A stretch of 64,000 bases of DNA. Source: Nodosilinea sp. PGN35. GTDB taxonomy: Bacteria > Cyanobacteriota > Cyanobacteriia > Phormidesmidales > Phormidesmidaceae. The stretch lies in contig NZ_JAQKQJ010000003.1 of assembly GCF_029109325.1 (NCBI RefSeq), forward strand, positions 124,001 to 188,000, given 5' to 3'. Each line of letters begins with the position of its first letter. The stretch's first letter is position 1. The notes beneath the pieces are model-generated. The model had not been told where the DNA came from. It worked only from the letters and a program-made list of their open reading frames with translations, and did not search any database. A program made the translations under genes and the position numbers. Shown here piece after piece: positions 49,845 to 58,576 of the stretch.

Positions 49845-52025
49845 TTACTTAGTTGGCTGGTTAGGTTGAAGTAATGCTGTTGCTTTGCCCACATTGGTAA
49901 CTATGGACATCAACAACTTCGGCATGCCTCGCCAGGGCAAAATCTTCTTTTGCTTCCAATATCTGGAATTTGTTGTCGAAGATTTCAGGATAAATTTACT
50001 ACCAAAGGTTAAAAGCAGTACAAGGGAAGCCATTGTAGGGATCAAGGGCAGAAAAATAGTCTGAGCGGTAAAAGCAGCATAGGCTAAAACAAATGATAAG
50101 GCCATTAGTACAAGGCTGCCAGAGACTATTTTTTCAAGTATTGCGCCACGCTTTAAGCCGATCATGCTTAGCAGCGAGAAAAGAAAAATCCAACCAAACT
50201 CTGTCCTTCTTGGCAGAAAGTAAATTTCTTTTCGCCCATCTAAGGCTACGCTCACTAGACTACTAACCTGATGAGCCTGGAGGATAATTCCAGCTTGTCT
50301 GCCATAGGGAGTTGAATGTTTATCGGTAGAGTTTCCATCGGTGGTGCCGATCAAAACAATTTTGCCAGTTACCATTGCTCGTAGCTGGTTAGCGTCAATT
50401 TTGCCGTCTAAAATGTCATATAGACGAACAACAGTTGCAGCCTCTCGATGGGTTCTGTAGTTTAGCAGCGTTTGATAGCCAGAGTCGTCAATGTCGGCGT
50501 ACAACGCCTGATGCTTTCTTAGCCGTTGTACAGGTTTATTGTTTATCTGTAGCTGCTCATTTTCGGAGATGGGGATATTGCGAGCTGTGAGGTAGGCTTT
50601 GGTTACCTGGTAGCTAAATGCGTAGGTCGGATTACAGTAGTCTGCGCCAGCGCCAGCGATAAGTTGCCGTCTAACGCGATCGCCTGGATCAAGGGGCATA
50701 TCAAAAAAACCCACTTGATCTACGGATGTCTCTGGTGGAGGTGACGCCCTAAAGTCTGAGGTAATCGAGCAGCCTGTGATGACGTTATTGCCCGCATTGG
50801 CGGGAAGGGCCTCTTCCCGATAAATGTCAATCCCAACCACCGCCGGTTCGTAGGGCTGAATGATGTCGAGCAATTGCCTTAGGGCAGTATTGGATAAAGA
50901 GCTGTAGTCTCTAATCTTCAGTTCCTGCTGTCGCTGCACATCGTCTAGGGTAACTTCGATGATCAACATTCTAGGGTCTGGCCCTTCGGTGTCAGGGCGC
51001 AGGCGCACAAGCTGGTCGTAGACATACAGTTCCAAAGGTTGCAGGAACCCCAGAGATTTTGCGCCCATGACGAGTCCGGCGATCGCCAAGCTAAATAGAG
51101 TCAGGGTTGCAGCTGAAGCGACATGCCGCACCAGGGGCGATCGGCGATCGGCAAAGTAGGTTTCGACAATGTCGTTTACCCGTTGCTTTAGGGTAGGTGC
51201 ATCAGCCAGACGATAGCCAATGGAATAGTCGGTCATCTCCTCTAGGAGCCGCTTTAGCTCTGGGGAAATGTGGGGAGCAATGTCTGCCCACCGCCAGCCG
51301 CCTTCGTCGTCTTCGGCCACCTGTTCCGGGGGGCAGTGAGCTAGGGCCTGAACCATTGTGCGGCCTAGGGCATAAATGTCGGACTGCCCAATTGGTTTGC
51401 CCTGCCTTTGCTCTGGGGCCATGTACCAGGTGGTACCGGCTCGGCGATGGAGCGGTTCGCCAGAGTCTACCAGCTTGGTCAACAGGGTTTGAGAGATGGG
51501 GCGGGCAATACCAAAATCGATAAAAACTACCTCCCCCGTGGGCCGCACCATCAGGTTAGAGGGTTTGATATCCAGGTGCATGACTCGCTGCTGGCTGTGC
51601 AGAAAGTCGAGGATGTCGGCACACTGTCCTAGCCAGTCTAGAATTTGCTCCTCTGGAATAGATGTCTGCTGATCCAGGTAGTTTTCCAGCGTTGTGCCCG
51701 GTACTTTTTCTAAAACGACGCAGGGAAGACTACCGCGATCGCCCCTGTAGTCAAAGTCATCTAAATACCTGACAATCTGGGGATGGTTGAGGCGCTTGAG
51801 CAGCGCAACCTCGTTCCGAAAAAACTCCTCTGCGTCCGGTCGAGAGGAACCAAAAACATTGCAGACTTTGAGCACTTTGATCGCCCTTGACGGTAGCAAT
51901 CCAAAGACATTTTGAGTATTGAATTGCCTGGTATCGACTACCTCATAGATGAGGCTAAGCCCGTTTTCTTTGAGCGGGCGAAGGATGCGGTAGCGCTGGT
52001 TTAGCAGTGTGCCGATAGCTAGCAT
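49845..52025 (-). CDS. Serine/threonine kinase with CHASE2 sensor domain
   Basis: The 726-residue membrane protein starts with a Hanks-type kinase domain (1-285): ATP Lys in RAIKVLK (about 50), HLDIKPSN catalytic loop, IDFGIA, and WYMAPEQ activation-loop end. A first transmembrane helix (about 303-325) leads to a CHASE2 extracytoplasmic domain (about 335-590; VVGIDIYREEALP, GKIVLIGTTD). Three closely spaced helices (about 610-690) follow, and a short cytosolic tail. The kinase-first order suggests an external signal read by CHASE2 and passed inward. It is the middle gene of a minus-strand unit NB-ARC, kinase-CHASE2, DUF928. Confidence 0.93.
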   Translation of the reverse strand: MLAIGTLLNQRYRILRPLKENGLSLIYEVVDTRQFNTQNVFGLLPSRAIKVLKVCNVFGSSRPDAEEFFRNEVALLKRLNHPQIVRYLDDFDYRGDRGSLPCVVLEKVPGTTLENYLDQQTSIPEEQILDWLGQCADILDFLHSQQRVMHLDIKPSNLMVRPTGEVVFIDFGIARPISQTLLTKLVDSGEPLHRRAGTTWYMAPEQRQGKPIGQSDIYALGRTMVQALAHCPPEQVAEDDEGGWRWADIAPHISPELKRLLEEMTDYSIGYRLADAPTLKQRVNDIVETYFADRRSPLVRHVASAATLTLFSLAIAGLVMGAKSLGFLQPLELYVYDQLVRLRPDTEGPDPRMLIIEVTLDDVQRQQELKIRDYSSLSNTALRQLLDIIQPYEPAVVGIDIYREEALPANAGNNVITGCSITSDFRASPPPETSVDQVGFFDMPLDPGDRVRRQLIAGAGADYCNPTYAFSYQVTKAYLTARNIPISENEQLQINNKPVQRLRKHQALYADIDDSGYQTLLNYRTHREAATVVRLYDILDGKIDANQLRAMVTGKIVLIGTTDGNSTDKHSTPYGRQAGIILQAHQVSSLVSVALDGRKEIYFLPRRTEFGWIFLFSLLSMIGLKRGAILEKIVSGSLVLMALSFVLAYAAFTAQTIFLPLIPTMASLVLLLTFGSKFILKSSTTNSRYWKQKKILPWRGMPKLLMSIVTNVGKATALLQPNQPTK

Positions 52026-52068
52026 AGTGTAGATGTGCCTGGAAGGCTGATGGAAAGATAGTCAAATC

Positions 52069-53523
52069 TTAGGAAGACAAATACTTTTTCACAGCAGACT
52101 GTAGTTGATACTGGGGAGCATCCTGACTGGGGCCGGTGATCAGCTCTATGAGCGATCGCTCCCGAAGCCCTTGTAGACCAGCAACCAGATCGCTATACCG
52201 AGTGCCCTTGGGTAGACCAGATTGGAGCTCTTGCATAGACAAGGAAGCACCAGCACGGGCCAGGCACTGGGCGATCTGCTGCTCAATGGGCGTCAACCGT
52301 TGCCACTGGCCCTCGATAAGATTGCGCATGGGCTGATTTAAAAACACTGTATTGAGTTGAGCTAGGGCAGTTAAACTACCATCAAAAATATCTTTAATGT
52401 TGGGGGCTAGTAAGCGAATAAATTGGGGATTGCCGCTGTAGGTTTGCACTACCTGCCCCAAATCTTTAGCATTGTCAACGCGCAGCTGGAGATGCTTTAG
52501 AAGTTTGCCCGTATCCTGTACTGAGAGACCCTCTACCCGCACCGATTGCACCGGTAGCCCTCGTCCCTCTAATACACTCAAGTTAGTAATGGGCTCACTG
52601 CTGGTGACGATCATGGCCCCACGGTGGTCGAGCTCGCACAACTGCCGAAATAGCGGGGAATAGTCCTGGTAGGCGGGTAAAAACTTACCGCGATCGAGCA
52701 AGGTTTCCATAGCGTCTAGCACAATCAACCAAGGAGATGACGATACCTGTTGCAGCAGTGCCGCAAAAGTTGCCTCCAGTGTGGGGGTTGCTAGCTGGGT
52801 TTGAATACCCCACAGACGTTGGATTTTATCTAGCCACGTAGGGATCGAGGGGGTCGTGGCGATCGAAATCCAAAATACGGCGTAGTGTTGCTCTTCAGCT
52901 AACTGCCGGGCTAGCTGCACCGCCAAAGAGGTTTTGCCCATGCCCTCAGCTCCAGTGAGGTGAAGAATGCGCTGGTTTTGCGCCGCGATCGCTTGGGCTA
53001 GCTCGTTTAATAAATCATCGCGACCAAATAGTTTATCGGGGGTGGGTGCCCCCACCCAGCTCGAGGGCAGCTCAACGGGTTCGGCAGACTGTAGCTGACG
53101 CTTGTAACCGAGCTGTTCAAGGAGCTGAGCCACCTTAGACCAGTGGGTGATCTCGGCTTCTACCCCAGTTTTTTGGTAAACGAGCAGCTTGACGTAGGGA
53201 TAGATGCGATCGCTAAGACAACTCCGCACCGTTCCGTCTGCGACAACGCACCGCTGGGCAATCTCTTTGGGGCTGCAATTGCTCAAAACACCGTGGAGGT
53301 ATAGCCGCTCGGCTTTAGAGAGTTGATGGCCAGGGGAGCGATCCGAGATGCTCTTGGCCTGGGAGAGATCGGTATGAAGTCGTCCTAGATCCCAAAACTC
53401 ACCCACCTCGGCAAACTGGTTAGAATCAGTCACAACCTGCACCCCACTGTCTTTTTTGACACACGCCGCCTCAGTATCATAACGGACAACCCCTGTAGGG
53501 CTAATCCGCTGGATCGTATCCAA
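52069..53523 (-). CDS. NB-ARC ATPase with N-terminal helix-turn-helix
   Basis: The 484-residue protein has a LuxR-like helix-turn-helix at about 66-110 (LSKAERLYLHGVLSNCSPKEIAQ). An NB-ARC/STAND ATPase core follows: P-loop GAEGMGKT (191-198), Walker B WLIVLDAMETLL (about 262-273), a sensor TSSEP and a winged-helix end. No TPR, WD40 or LRR sensor follows; the protein stops after the winged helix. STAND ATPases oligomerise on ligand binding to activate a partner. Here the partner could be the kinase encoded next (44 bp downstream) or, if the signal crosses the envelope, the CHAT exoprotein system. This is inference from context. Confidence 0.88.
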   Translation of the reverse strand: MDTIQRISPTGVVRYDTEAACVKKDSGVQVVTDSNQFAEVGEFWDLGRLHTDLSQAKSISDRSPGHQLSKAERLYLHGVLSNCSPKEIAQRCVVADGTVRSCLSDRIYPYVKLLVYQKTGVEAEITHWSKVAQLLEQLGYKRQLQSAEPVELPSSWVGAPTPDKLFGRDDLLNELAQAIAAQNQRILHLTGAEGMGKTSLAVQLARQLAEEQHYAVFWISIATTPSIPTWLDKIQRLWGIQTQLATPTLEATFAALLQQVSSSPWLIVLDAMETLLDRGKFLPAYQDYSPLFRQLCELDHRGAMIVTSSEPITNLSVLEGRGLPVQSVRVEGLSVQDTGKLLKHLQLRVDNAKDLGQVVQTYSGNPQFIRLLAPNIKDIFDGSLTALAQLNTVFLNQPMRNLIEGQWQRLTPIEQQIAQCLARAGASLSMQELQSGLPKGTRYSDLVAGLQGLRERSLIELITGPSQDAPQYQLQSAVKKYLSS

Positions 53524-53616
53524 CGTCTAGCACTTAACTCGGTACATAAAGCCCTTAGGGAATAGAGTGCCCGGCTCATAGGCTGTATTCATCCGCAGCC
53601 GACGGAGATCAGGCAA

Positions 53617-53871
53617 ATGACGGTTCAGCCTACAACCCATTGGTTTTCACAACCCCATCGAGGTGTTGTCGAAGAGACCATTACCCAAGGCGGTCGGGGA
53701 CGCGTAAAGTACGAGGCCACTTCCTGGCCTGCCGAACTTGCGCCCTCTGCCAAGGATGCTTCTCTCCCACCCAAAGCAGCAGTGCTGGTAGTGGGACGGA
53801 CAGGGTTGGTTCTGCTAGTCATGCCTGCCGAAGTCGCAGTTCAAGGCTCTGCTGTAGCAAATAGCTCGTAA
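53617..53871 (+). CDS. NfeD C-terminal-like small protein
   Basis: The 84-residue protein resembles the OB-fold of NfeD C-terminal domains: GVVEETITQGGRGRVKYEATSWPAEL, then PPKAAVLVVGRTGLVLLVMP. Small free-standing versions are frequently encoded next to NB-ARC, CHAT or AAA modules in cyanobacteria. It has no transmembrane segment or protease domain. It diverges from the NB-ARC gene with a 93-bp spacer, and an SD-like GGAG lies before the ATG. It may be a scaffold or adaptor. Confidence 0.68.
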   Translation: MTVQPTTHWFSQPHRGVVEETITQGGRGRVKYEATSWPAELAPSAKDASLPPKAAVLVVGRTGLVLLVMPAEVAVQGSAVANSS

Positions 53872-53958
53872 AGAATACCAACAACGGCATCTAACCAGGC
53901 ACTGGGTAGCAAAACCCAACAGGCTGCGGCAAACAATTACAAAAAGGAACATCAAAGG

Positions 53959-54309
53959 ATGAAACATAAACAGTTTGGGATAGGCTGTCTTGCCCTAGGA
54001 ATTTGCTCTGGACTTAGCTTTGCGTGCCTTATATCTGAAGCCAACGCAGCTGGATTTGATGACCTGTCGGGTTACTCAACTTATCCAGATGCCAATGGGA
54101 TCATTCATAACTCTTCGAGAGATTTCCAAGGTTTTGAGAGACCTGTGGCTAATTCCAGCGACCAATCTCGCGGTGAGGTCTCCTCAGAACCTATTTTGAC
54201 CTGGAGAAACTGGAGTGAGTCCTACCCCCAAGGCGAGGCAACCTGTCGCGAAAACAACGGCAACATTGTTTGCCTATCTCCAGCGTCAGCGAGACATATG
54301 CGCTGGTGA
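53959..54309 (+). CDS. Small secreted protein of unknown function
   Basis: The 116-residue protein has a clear signal peptide (MKHKQFGIGCLALGICSGLSFACLISEANA, cleavage near 31) and a mature part rich in Ser, Asn and aromatic residues with two cysteines near the end (ATCRENNGNIVCLS), possibly a disulfide. An AAGGA SD precedes the ATG. I do not recognise the family. It sits 62 bp upstream of the lectin/CHAP gene on the same strand and may be its partner or immunity-like protein; this is inference. Confidence 0.65.
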   Translation: MKHKQFGIGCLALGICSGLSFACLISEANAAGFDDLSGYSTYPDANGIIHNSSRDFQGFERPVANSSDQSRGEVSSEPILTWRNWSESYPQGEATCRENNGNIVCLSPASARHMRW

Positions 54310-54371
54310 CCTACTGCAATATCTCCTGAATTGCTATTCCGCGAACTCGACATCCTACCAAACCTACCACC

Positions 54372-55751
54372 ATGAAGAACACCACTCTGACTCGTTCCGC
54401 ATTGACTATTGCCACTCTTATTGCGGTTACCTTGCCTATCAATATGGGAAGTGCCCAGGCACAAGCTTGGGAGACTTTTTCAGTCAATGGCGGTATGGCT
54501 CTAAACACCAACAACAACTTCCGTCGCATTGACGGACAGCCGCGCATGACTATATGGCGACACAACAAAAACGATGGGGATCAACAATTCGAACGGATTG
54601 CTCAACCTGATGGCTCCTTTTTGCTACGACATCGCTCAACAAATAAGTGCCTAAATGCTCATCGGTTGAGCAATGGTGCTGAGATGAATGTTTGGAATTG
54701 TAACGGTAATGATCCTGATCAAAAATTCAGATTGACTCATCTAGGTAATGCGGTTTGGCAAATCAAACGCAATGGCACTAATCTATGCGTAGATTCGCCT
54801 ACCCGTAGTAACGGAGGAGTTGTTTATCTTTGGGAATGCAATACCAGTAACGCAAACCAGAGATGGCAAAGCTCGTTAACTCCGCCGCCACCGTCTGGCA
54901 GTTTAAGCATCCGACCAACTCAACAATACCCTAGAAATACTCAGCTAAGGGCAAACAATGGTTACAGGCTGAGCTTTCAATCTGACGGAAATCTGGTTCT
55001 CTACACTCCTAATAATTATGCGGTCTGGGCGACTGGAACAAATGGTAGTCGCGCTGCAAAGCTGGCAATGCAGAGTGATGGAAATGTCGTTTTGTACGAC
55101 AACAACAATCGACCTATGTGGGCAAGCAATACAGCTGGAAATTCAGGAGCCTTCCTGGCAATCCAAACCGATGGAAACATGGTTATTTATACACGCGATA
55201 GCCTTCGGCCCATTTTCGCCACCAATACTGTAGGGGGTGTCCGAAGGACTCTAAACGCTGCTGCTGAGTGGGCACGAACCCCCGATCCTATATCTCGTCA
55301 GCCCATCTTGTCACAGGTTGATGCAAGTTACTTTCGTAATCGGCCTCAATTTTATATGCGGGAAGGTAATGGCTATGCTAGTGCTGGGTTCGGTTCTTCA
55401 CTGCTTGGGAATGGTAGTACTCAAGGGAACTGTACCTGGTATGCCTATGGACGACTCAAAGAGTTAGGCTTCAATCCAAATGACATCATGAATGGGTTTC
55501 CTAATGCAAACCAGTGGACTCCATTGCGGAACGGCGCTAGAGTACTTGCCCGTGGAGAAACTCCCCAAATAGGTGATGTAGCACAATGGTATCTAGGTGA
55601 TCAAAATCATGTCGCAATTGTTGAAAAAGTTGAAAATGGGAGAGTTACTTTATCTGAGTCACATTACTATGGCGGGAACAATGGCATTTTGCATCGTGTG
55701 GTTACTTATACTGTAGATAATCCACAACGCTATATTCGACTCGGAAAGTAG
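54372..55751 (+). CDS. Secreted ricin-lectin / bulb-lectin / CHAP-domain protein
   Basis: The 459-residue protein has a signal peptide (to about 31, AQAQA). A ricin-type beta-trefoil (about 35-170; QxW-like GDQQFERI, DPDQKFRL, NANQRWQS repeats) is followed by a bulb-type mannose lectin (about 180-290; LSFQSDGNLVLY, LAMQSDGNVVLYD, LAIQTDGNMVIY). A C-terminal CHAP peptidase (about 340-455) has Cys in GNCTWYAYGRL and His in NHVAIVEKV. CHAP domains cut peptide bonds in peptidoglycan or glutathionylspermidine. Two lectin modules on one hydrolase suggest a secreted cell-wall or surface-targeting lysin. The gene is A+T-rich and closed by a strong terminator. Confidence 0.9.
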   Translation: MKNTTLTRSALTIATLIAVTLPINMGSAQAQAWETFSVNGGMALNTNNNFRRIDGQPRMTIWRHNKNDGDQQFERIAQPDGSFLLRHRSTNKCLNAHRLSNGAEMNVWNCNGNDPDQKFRLTHLGNAVWQIKRNGTNLCVDSPTRSNGGVVYLWECNTSNANQRWQSSLTPPPPSGSLSIRPTQQYPRNTQLRANNGYRLSFQSDGNLVLYTPNNYAVWATGTNGSRAAKLAMQSDGNVVLYDNNNRPMWASNTAGNSGAFLAIQTDGNMVIYTRDSLRPIFATNTVGGVRRTLNAAAEWARTPDPISRQPILSQVDASYFRNRPQFYMREGNGYASAGFGSSLLGNGSTQGNCTWYAYGRLKELGFNPNDIMNGFPNANQWTPLRNGARVLARGETPQIGDVAQWYLGDQNHVAIVEKVENGRVTLSESHYYGGNNGILHRVVTYTVDNPQRYIRLGK

Positions 55752-55770
55752 GTTTGATTTTCCTGGGTTA

Positions 55771-55823
55771 ATGGCGACACGATAGGATTGGCTATCCTGT
55801 CGCCATCACATGTTTTGTTTTTC
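55771..55823 (+). terminator. Rho-independent terminator
   Basis: Arms ATGGCGACA-c-GATAG and CTATC-c-TGTCGCCAT, with a 6-nt loop, form a long stem at 55771-55806, followed by TGTTTTGTTTTTC. It ends the CHAP-gene transcript just before the GspE-like gene. Confidence 0.9.
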
Positions 55824-55840
55824 ATTTTCTAGGTTACATA

Positions 55841-57517
55841 ATGAAGAGCTCAATTCAGAAACGACTCAAGAAACGGCAAATAGCTTTTGAACAAGCGCTT
55901 TATAAATTAGATTTTGATTGCCGTGAAAACTTAAATCTTGATGATGTAGATTACGATTTGTGCCATCATTTCTTTCGGAAAACTAGACATATCTCTAGTA
56001 TTGCTCCGGTTTTGCCTTTGCTGCTTTGGCAGAATTGTTACTATCTTGGCTCTCCCAAGCTCTGGGATAATGAAGAAATTCTTCAACTAAGCCAAGCACT
56101 AGGTACTGATATTCAGATTCTCCCCATCTCTGAGGAAAGCTATCGTGCCTGGTTTAAGTACTACAACTCCGAGCAGCACCGCACCAGTGCCGAGATTCAG
56201 CGCGATCCGCTGACCGGGGAAGTGCTGCCGGAGAACATTCAGGAGACCGCGCAGCTGCACCTGTCGCAGATCGACGACCAGATTGAGCGGATCAAGACGC
56301 TAATTTTGAGTGCCTTGCGGAACCGGGCCAGCGACATTCACCTAGAGCCGACGCCCGATGGGTTGCGGGTGCGCTACCGCATTGACGGTATTTTGCGGGA
56401 GGTGATGACCTTCCCCGCCGATTTGGGGCGGCGGCTGGTGGTGGCGCTGAAGGTGATGTCGCAGATGGATATTGCCGACAGCCGCCGCCCCCAGGATGGG
56501 CGCATTGGTGAGAAATACCAGCTGGGGCAGCAGGATTATGGTTTGGATCTGCGGGTGAACACGCTGCCCTGCGTCAGCACCATCAAAGGAAAGGCCAGCG
56601 AAAAGGCGGTGCTGCGGCTGCTGAAGCAGAACAACTCCTTTGCCACTATTGAGGAGGTGGGCTTTACCAGAGCGACGCTGCCGGTGTATCAGGGGTGGCT
56701 GGCCCAGCCCCAGGGCATGATCATTCTCACGGGGCCGACGGGGTCGGGCAAGACCAGTACGCTCTATGCCAGTTTGAAGGCGATCGCCACCGAAGCGGTC
56801 AATGTCGTCACCGTCGAAGACCCGGTGGAGTATGTGCTGCCGGGCATTACCCAGACTCAGGTGAACGAGGCGGCGGGGATGACCTTTGCGGCGGGTCTGC
56901 GCTCCATTCTGCGGCAGGATCCAGACATCATTATGATTGGCGAGATTCGCGATCGCGAGACCGCCGAGACCGCTGTGCGAGCTGCCCTCACCGGGCACCT
57001 GGTCTTCACCACCCTGCACACCAACGATGCGGTGGGAGCCATTCCCCGACTCAAGGATATTGGCCCCGACCCAGGGCTAATTAGCGATGCGCTGCTGGGG
57101 GTGGTGGCCCAGCGACTGGTGCGGCGGGTGTGCCCCCACTGCGCCGAGCCCTACCGGCTGACCAGCGAAGATATGGCCGTGCTGGGCGTGAGCGGCCACC
57201 AGGTGGCCCAGAGTACACCGCGCCGGGGACAAGGGTGTGCCCAGTGCTTCAACTCGGGCTACCTGGGCCGAGAGGCGATCATCGAACTGCTGGATGTGGA
57301 CAGTCAGGTGCGTCAGATTATCTATGAGGGATCATTGACCCACCTGAATCGCTACCTGCGCAGCATTGAGTACCAGTCGTTTCGGCTGGCGGCGGCAGAG
57401 AAGGTGCTGGCGGGGCTAACCACTGCTGAGGAGGTCAGGCGGGTGCTGCCCGCCAGCGCCCTAAACTGGCTGCCGCGCGATGACCAGCGGGAAGACCTAG
57501 GCCGCCGGGCCAGTTAG
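55841..57517 (+). CDS. GspE/PilB family type II secretion/type IV pilus ATPase
   Basis: The 558-residue protein has the GspE core: RASDIHLEPT, P-loop GPTGSGKTST (about 298-307), Asp box VTVEDPVEY, Walker B DPDIIMIGEIRDRETAE, His box LVFTTLHTND, and a CPHC...CAQC zinc site (about 430-470). It powers assembly of a type IV pilus or secretion pseudopilus. The usual ~150-residue MshEN domain is missing; instead residues 1-110 are an unrelated A+T-rich head, and composition jumps to G+C-rich at about 56170 inside the gene. It looks like a chimera or the edge of an acquired block. No other pil/gsp genes are adjacent. Confidence 0.9.
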   Translation: MKSSIQKRLKKRQIAFEQALYKLDFDCRENLNLDDVDYDLCHHFFRKTRHISSIAPVLPLLLWQNCYYLGSPKLWDNEEILQLSQALGTDIQILPISEESYRAWFKYYNSEQHRTSAEIQRDPLTGEVLPENIQETAQLHLSQIDDQIERIKTLILSALRNRASDIHLEPTPDGLRVRYRIDGILREVMTFPADLGRRLVVALKVMSQMDIADSRRPQDGRIGEKYQLGQQDYGLDLRVNTLPCVSTIKGKASEKAVLRLLKQNNSFATIEEVGFTRATLPVYQGWLAQPQGMIILTGPTGSGKTSTLYASLKAIATEAVNVVTVEDPVEYVLPGITQTQVNEAAGMTFAAGLRSILRQDPDIIMIGEIRDRETAETAVRAALTGHLVFTTLHTNDAVGAIPRLKDIGPDPGLISDALLGVVAQRLVRRVCPHCAEPYRLTSEDMAVLGVSGHQVAQSTPRRGQGCAQCFNSGYLGREAIIELLDVDSQVRQIIYEGSLTHLNRYLRSIEYQSFRLAAAEKVLAGLTTAEEVRRVLPASALNWLPRDDQREDLGRRAS

Positions 57518-57520
57518 GAG

Positions 57521-58576
57521 TTAGGGCGCAGCAGCTCGCAGGGCTGCGCCGATCAGTCCTACCTGGGGATTGAGCACGATATGCACCGGCACCCGGTCGA
57601 GCAGATGGCTGACCCGGCCCTTGTGGGCCAGGGCGTCAAGGAACGTTCCTGCGGTCATGGCGTCGAGGTTTTTGGCGGCGATGCCCCCGGCGACGTAGAG
57701 GCCGCCGTAGGGCAGCAGCTTGAGGGCCAGGTTGCCCGCCTCGGCCCCGTAGGCGGAGACGAAAATTTCCATGGTTTTGTGGGAGAGGCGATCGCGGCAG
57801 CCCACGGCGGCCTGGGCAATGACGGCGGCGGGGTCAACGGTTTTGGTGGAGAGGCCGGTCTGGCGCTCCCAGGTGGTGATGGCTTCGGCAACCTCGGGGG
57901 TTTCGTGGGCAAATTCGCGATCGCGCAAAAACTGGTAGATCGCCACAATGCCCTGGCCCGACACCACCCGCTCCACCGACACTCGCGAGATCTGATGCTT
58001 GTCGAGCAGGTAGCGCATCAGCTGAAACTCCAGCTCTGAGCGAGGCGCAAAGTCGGCGTGCCCCCCCTCGGAGGGAAACACCAGGGGGCGGCCGCCCGTC
58101 GCCAGGGCAAACCCCTGCCCCAGCCCCGTACCCGCGCCGATAATGGCCACCGGAGCGTTACGGTCAGGATCCCCGGCTTGCAGGGTGTGGATGTCTTCGG
58201 GGGCGAGGCCAAACACGCCGTAGCCGACCGCTTCAAAGTCGTTGATCAGCTCTACCCGGTCGAGGTCGAGTTCTACCTGGAGGCGATCGCCCTCCAGGGA
58301 CCAGGCCAGGTTGGTGAGGCTGGAGGTGTTGTTGACCACCGGCCCGGCGATCGCGAAGCAGGCTCGCTCAGGATCGTAGGCCTGCCCGGCGTCGATGGCG
58401 GCCTGGTGCAAAAATTCTTTTACCATCGGCACCAGGTCGGGGTAGGCCTGGCTAGAGTAGGTGCGCTCAAACTCAGTTTTGAGAATCACCGGGGTGCTGG
58501 GGCTGGGCGCGCTGGCCTTGACCAGGCGCAGAATGGTTTTAGTGCCGCCAATATCACCGGCAAGCAGATAGGTCAT
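57521..58576 (-). CDS. glk: Glucokinase
   Basis: The start at 58576 (MTYLLAGDIGGTKT) gives 351 residues. The ASKHA phosphate motif LAGDIGGTKTILRLV opens the protein. CFAIAGPVVNN, LINDFEAVGYGV and IGAGTGLGQGFAL (adenosine-region Gly motif) follow, then VFPSEGGHADFAPRSE with the glucose-binding Glu-Gly-Gly-His. This is the bacterial glucokinase group that makes glucose-6-phosphate. The 5' end overlaps the 3' end of larE by 23 bp, so the two are co-transcribed. It is convergent with the GspE-like gene (3 bp). Confidence 0.96.
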   Translation of the reverse strand: MTYLLAGDIGGTKTILRLVKASAPSPSTPVILKTEFERTYSSQAYPDLVPMVKEFLHQAAIDAGQAYDPERACFAIAGPVVNNTSSLTNLAWSLEGDRLQVELDLDRVELINDFEAVGYGVFGLAPEDIHTLQAGDPDRNAPVAIIGAGTGLGQGFALATGGRPLVFPSEGGHADFAPRSELEFQLMRYLLDKHQISRVSVERVVSGQGIVAIYQFLRDREFAHETPEVAEAITTWERQTGLSTKTVDPAAVIAQAAVGCRDRLSHKTMEIFVSAYGAEAGNLALKLLPYGGLYVAGGIAAKNLDAMTAGTFLDALAHKGRVSHLLDRVPVHIVLNPQVGLIGAALRAAAP

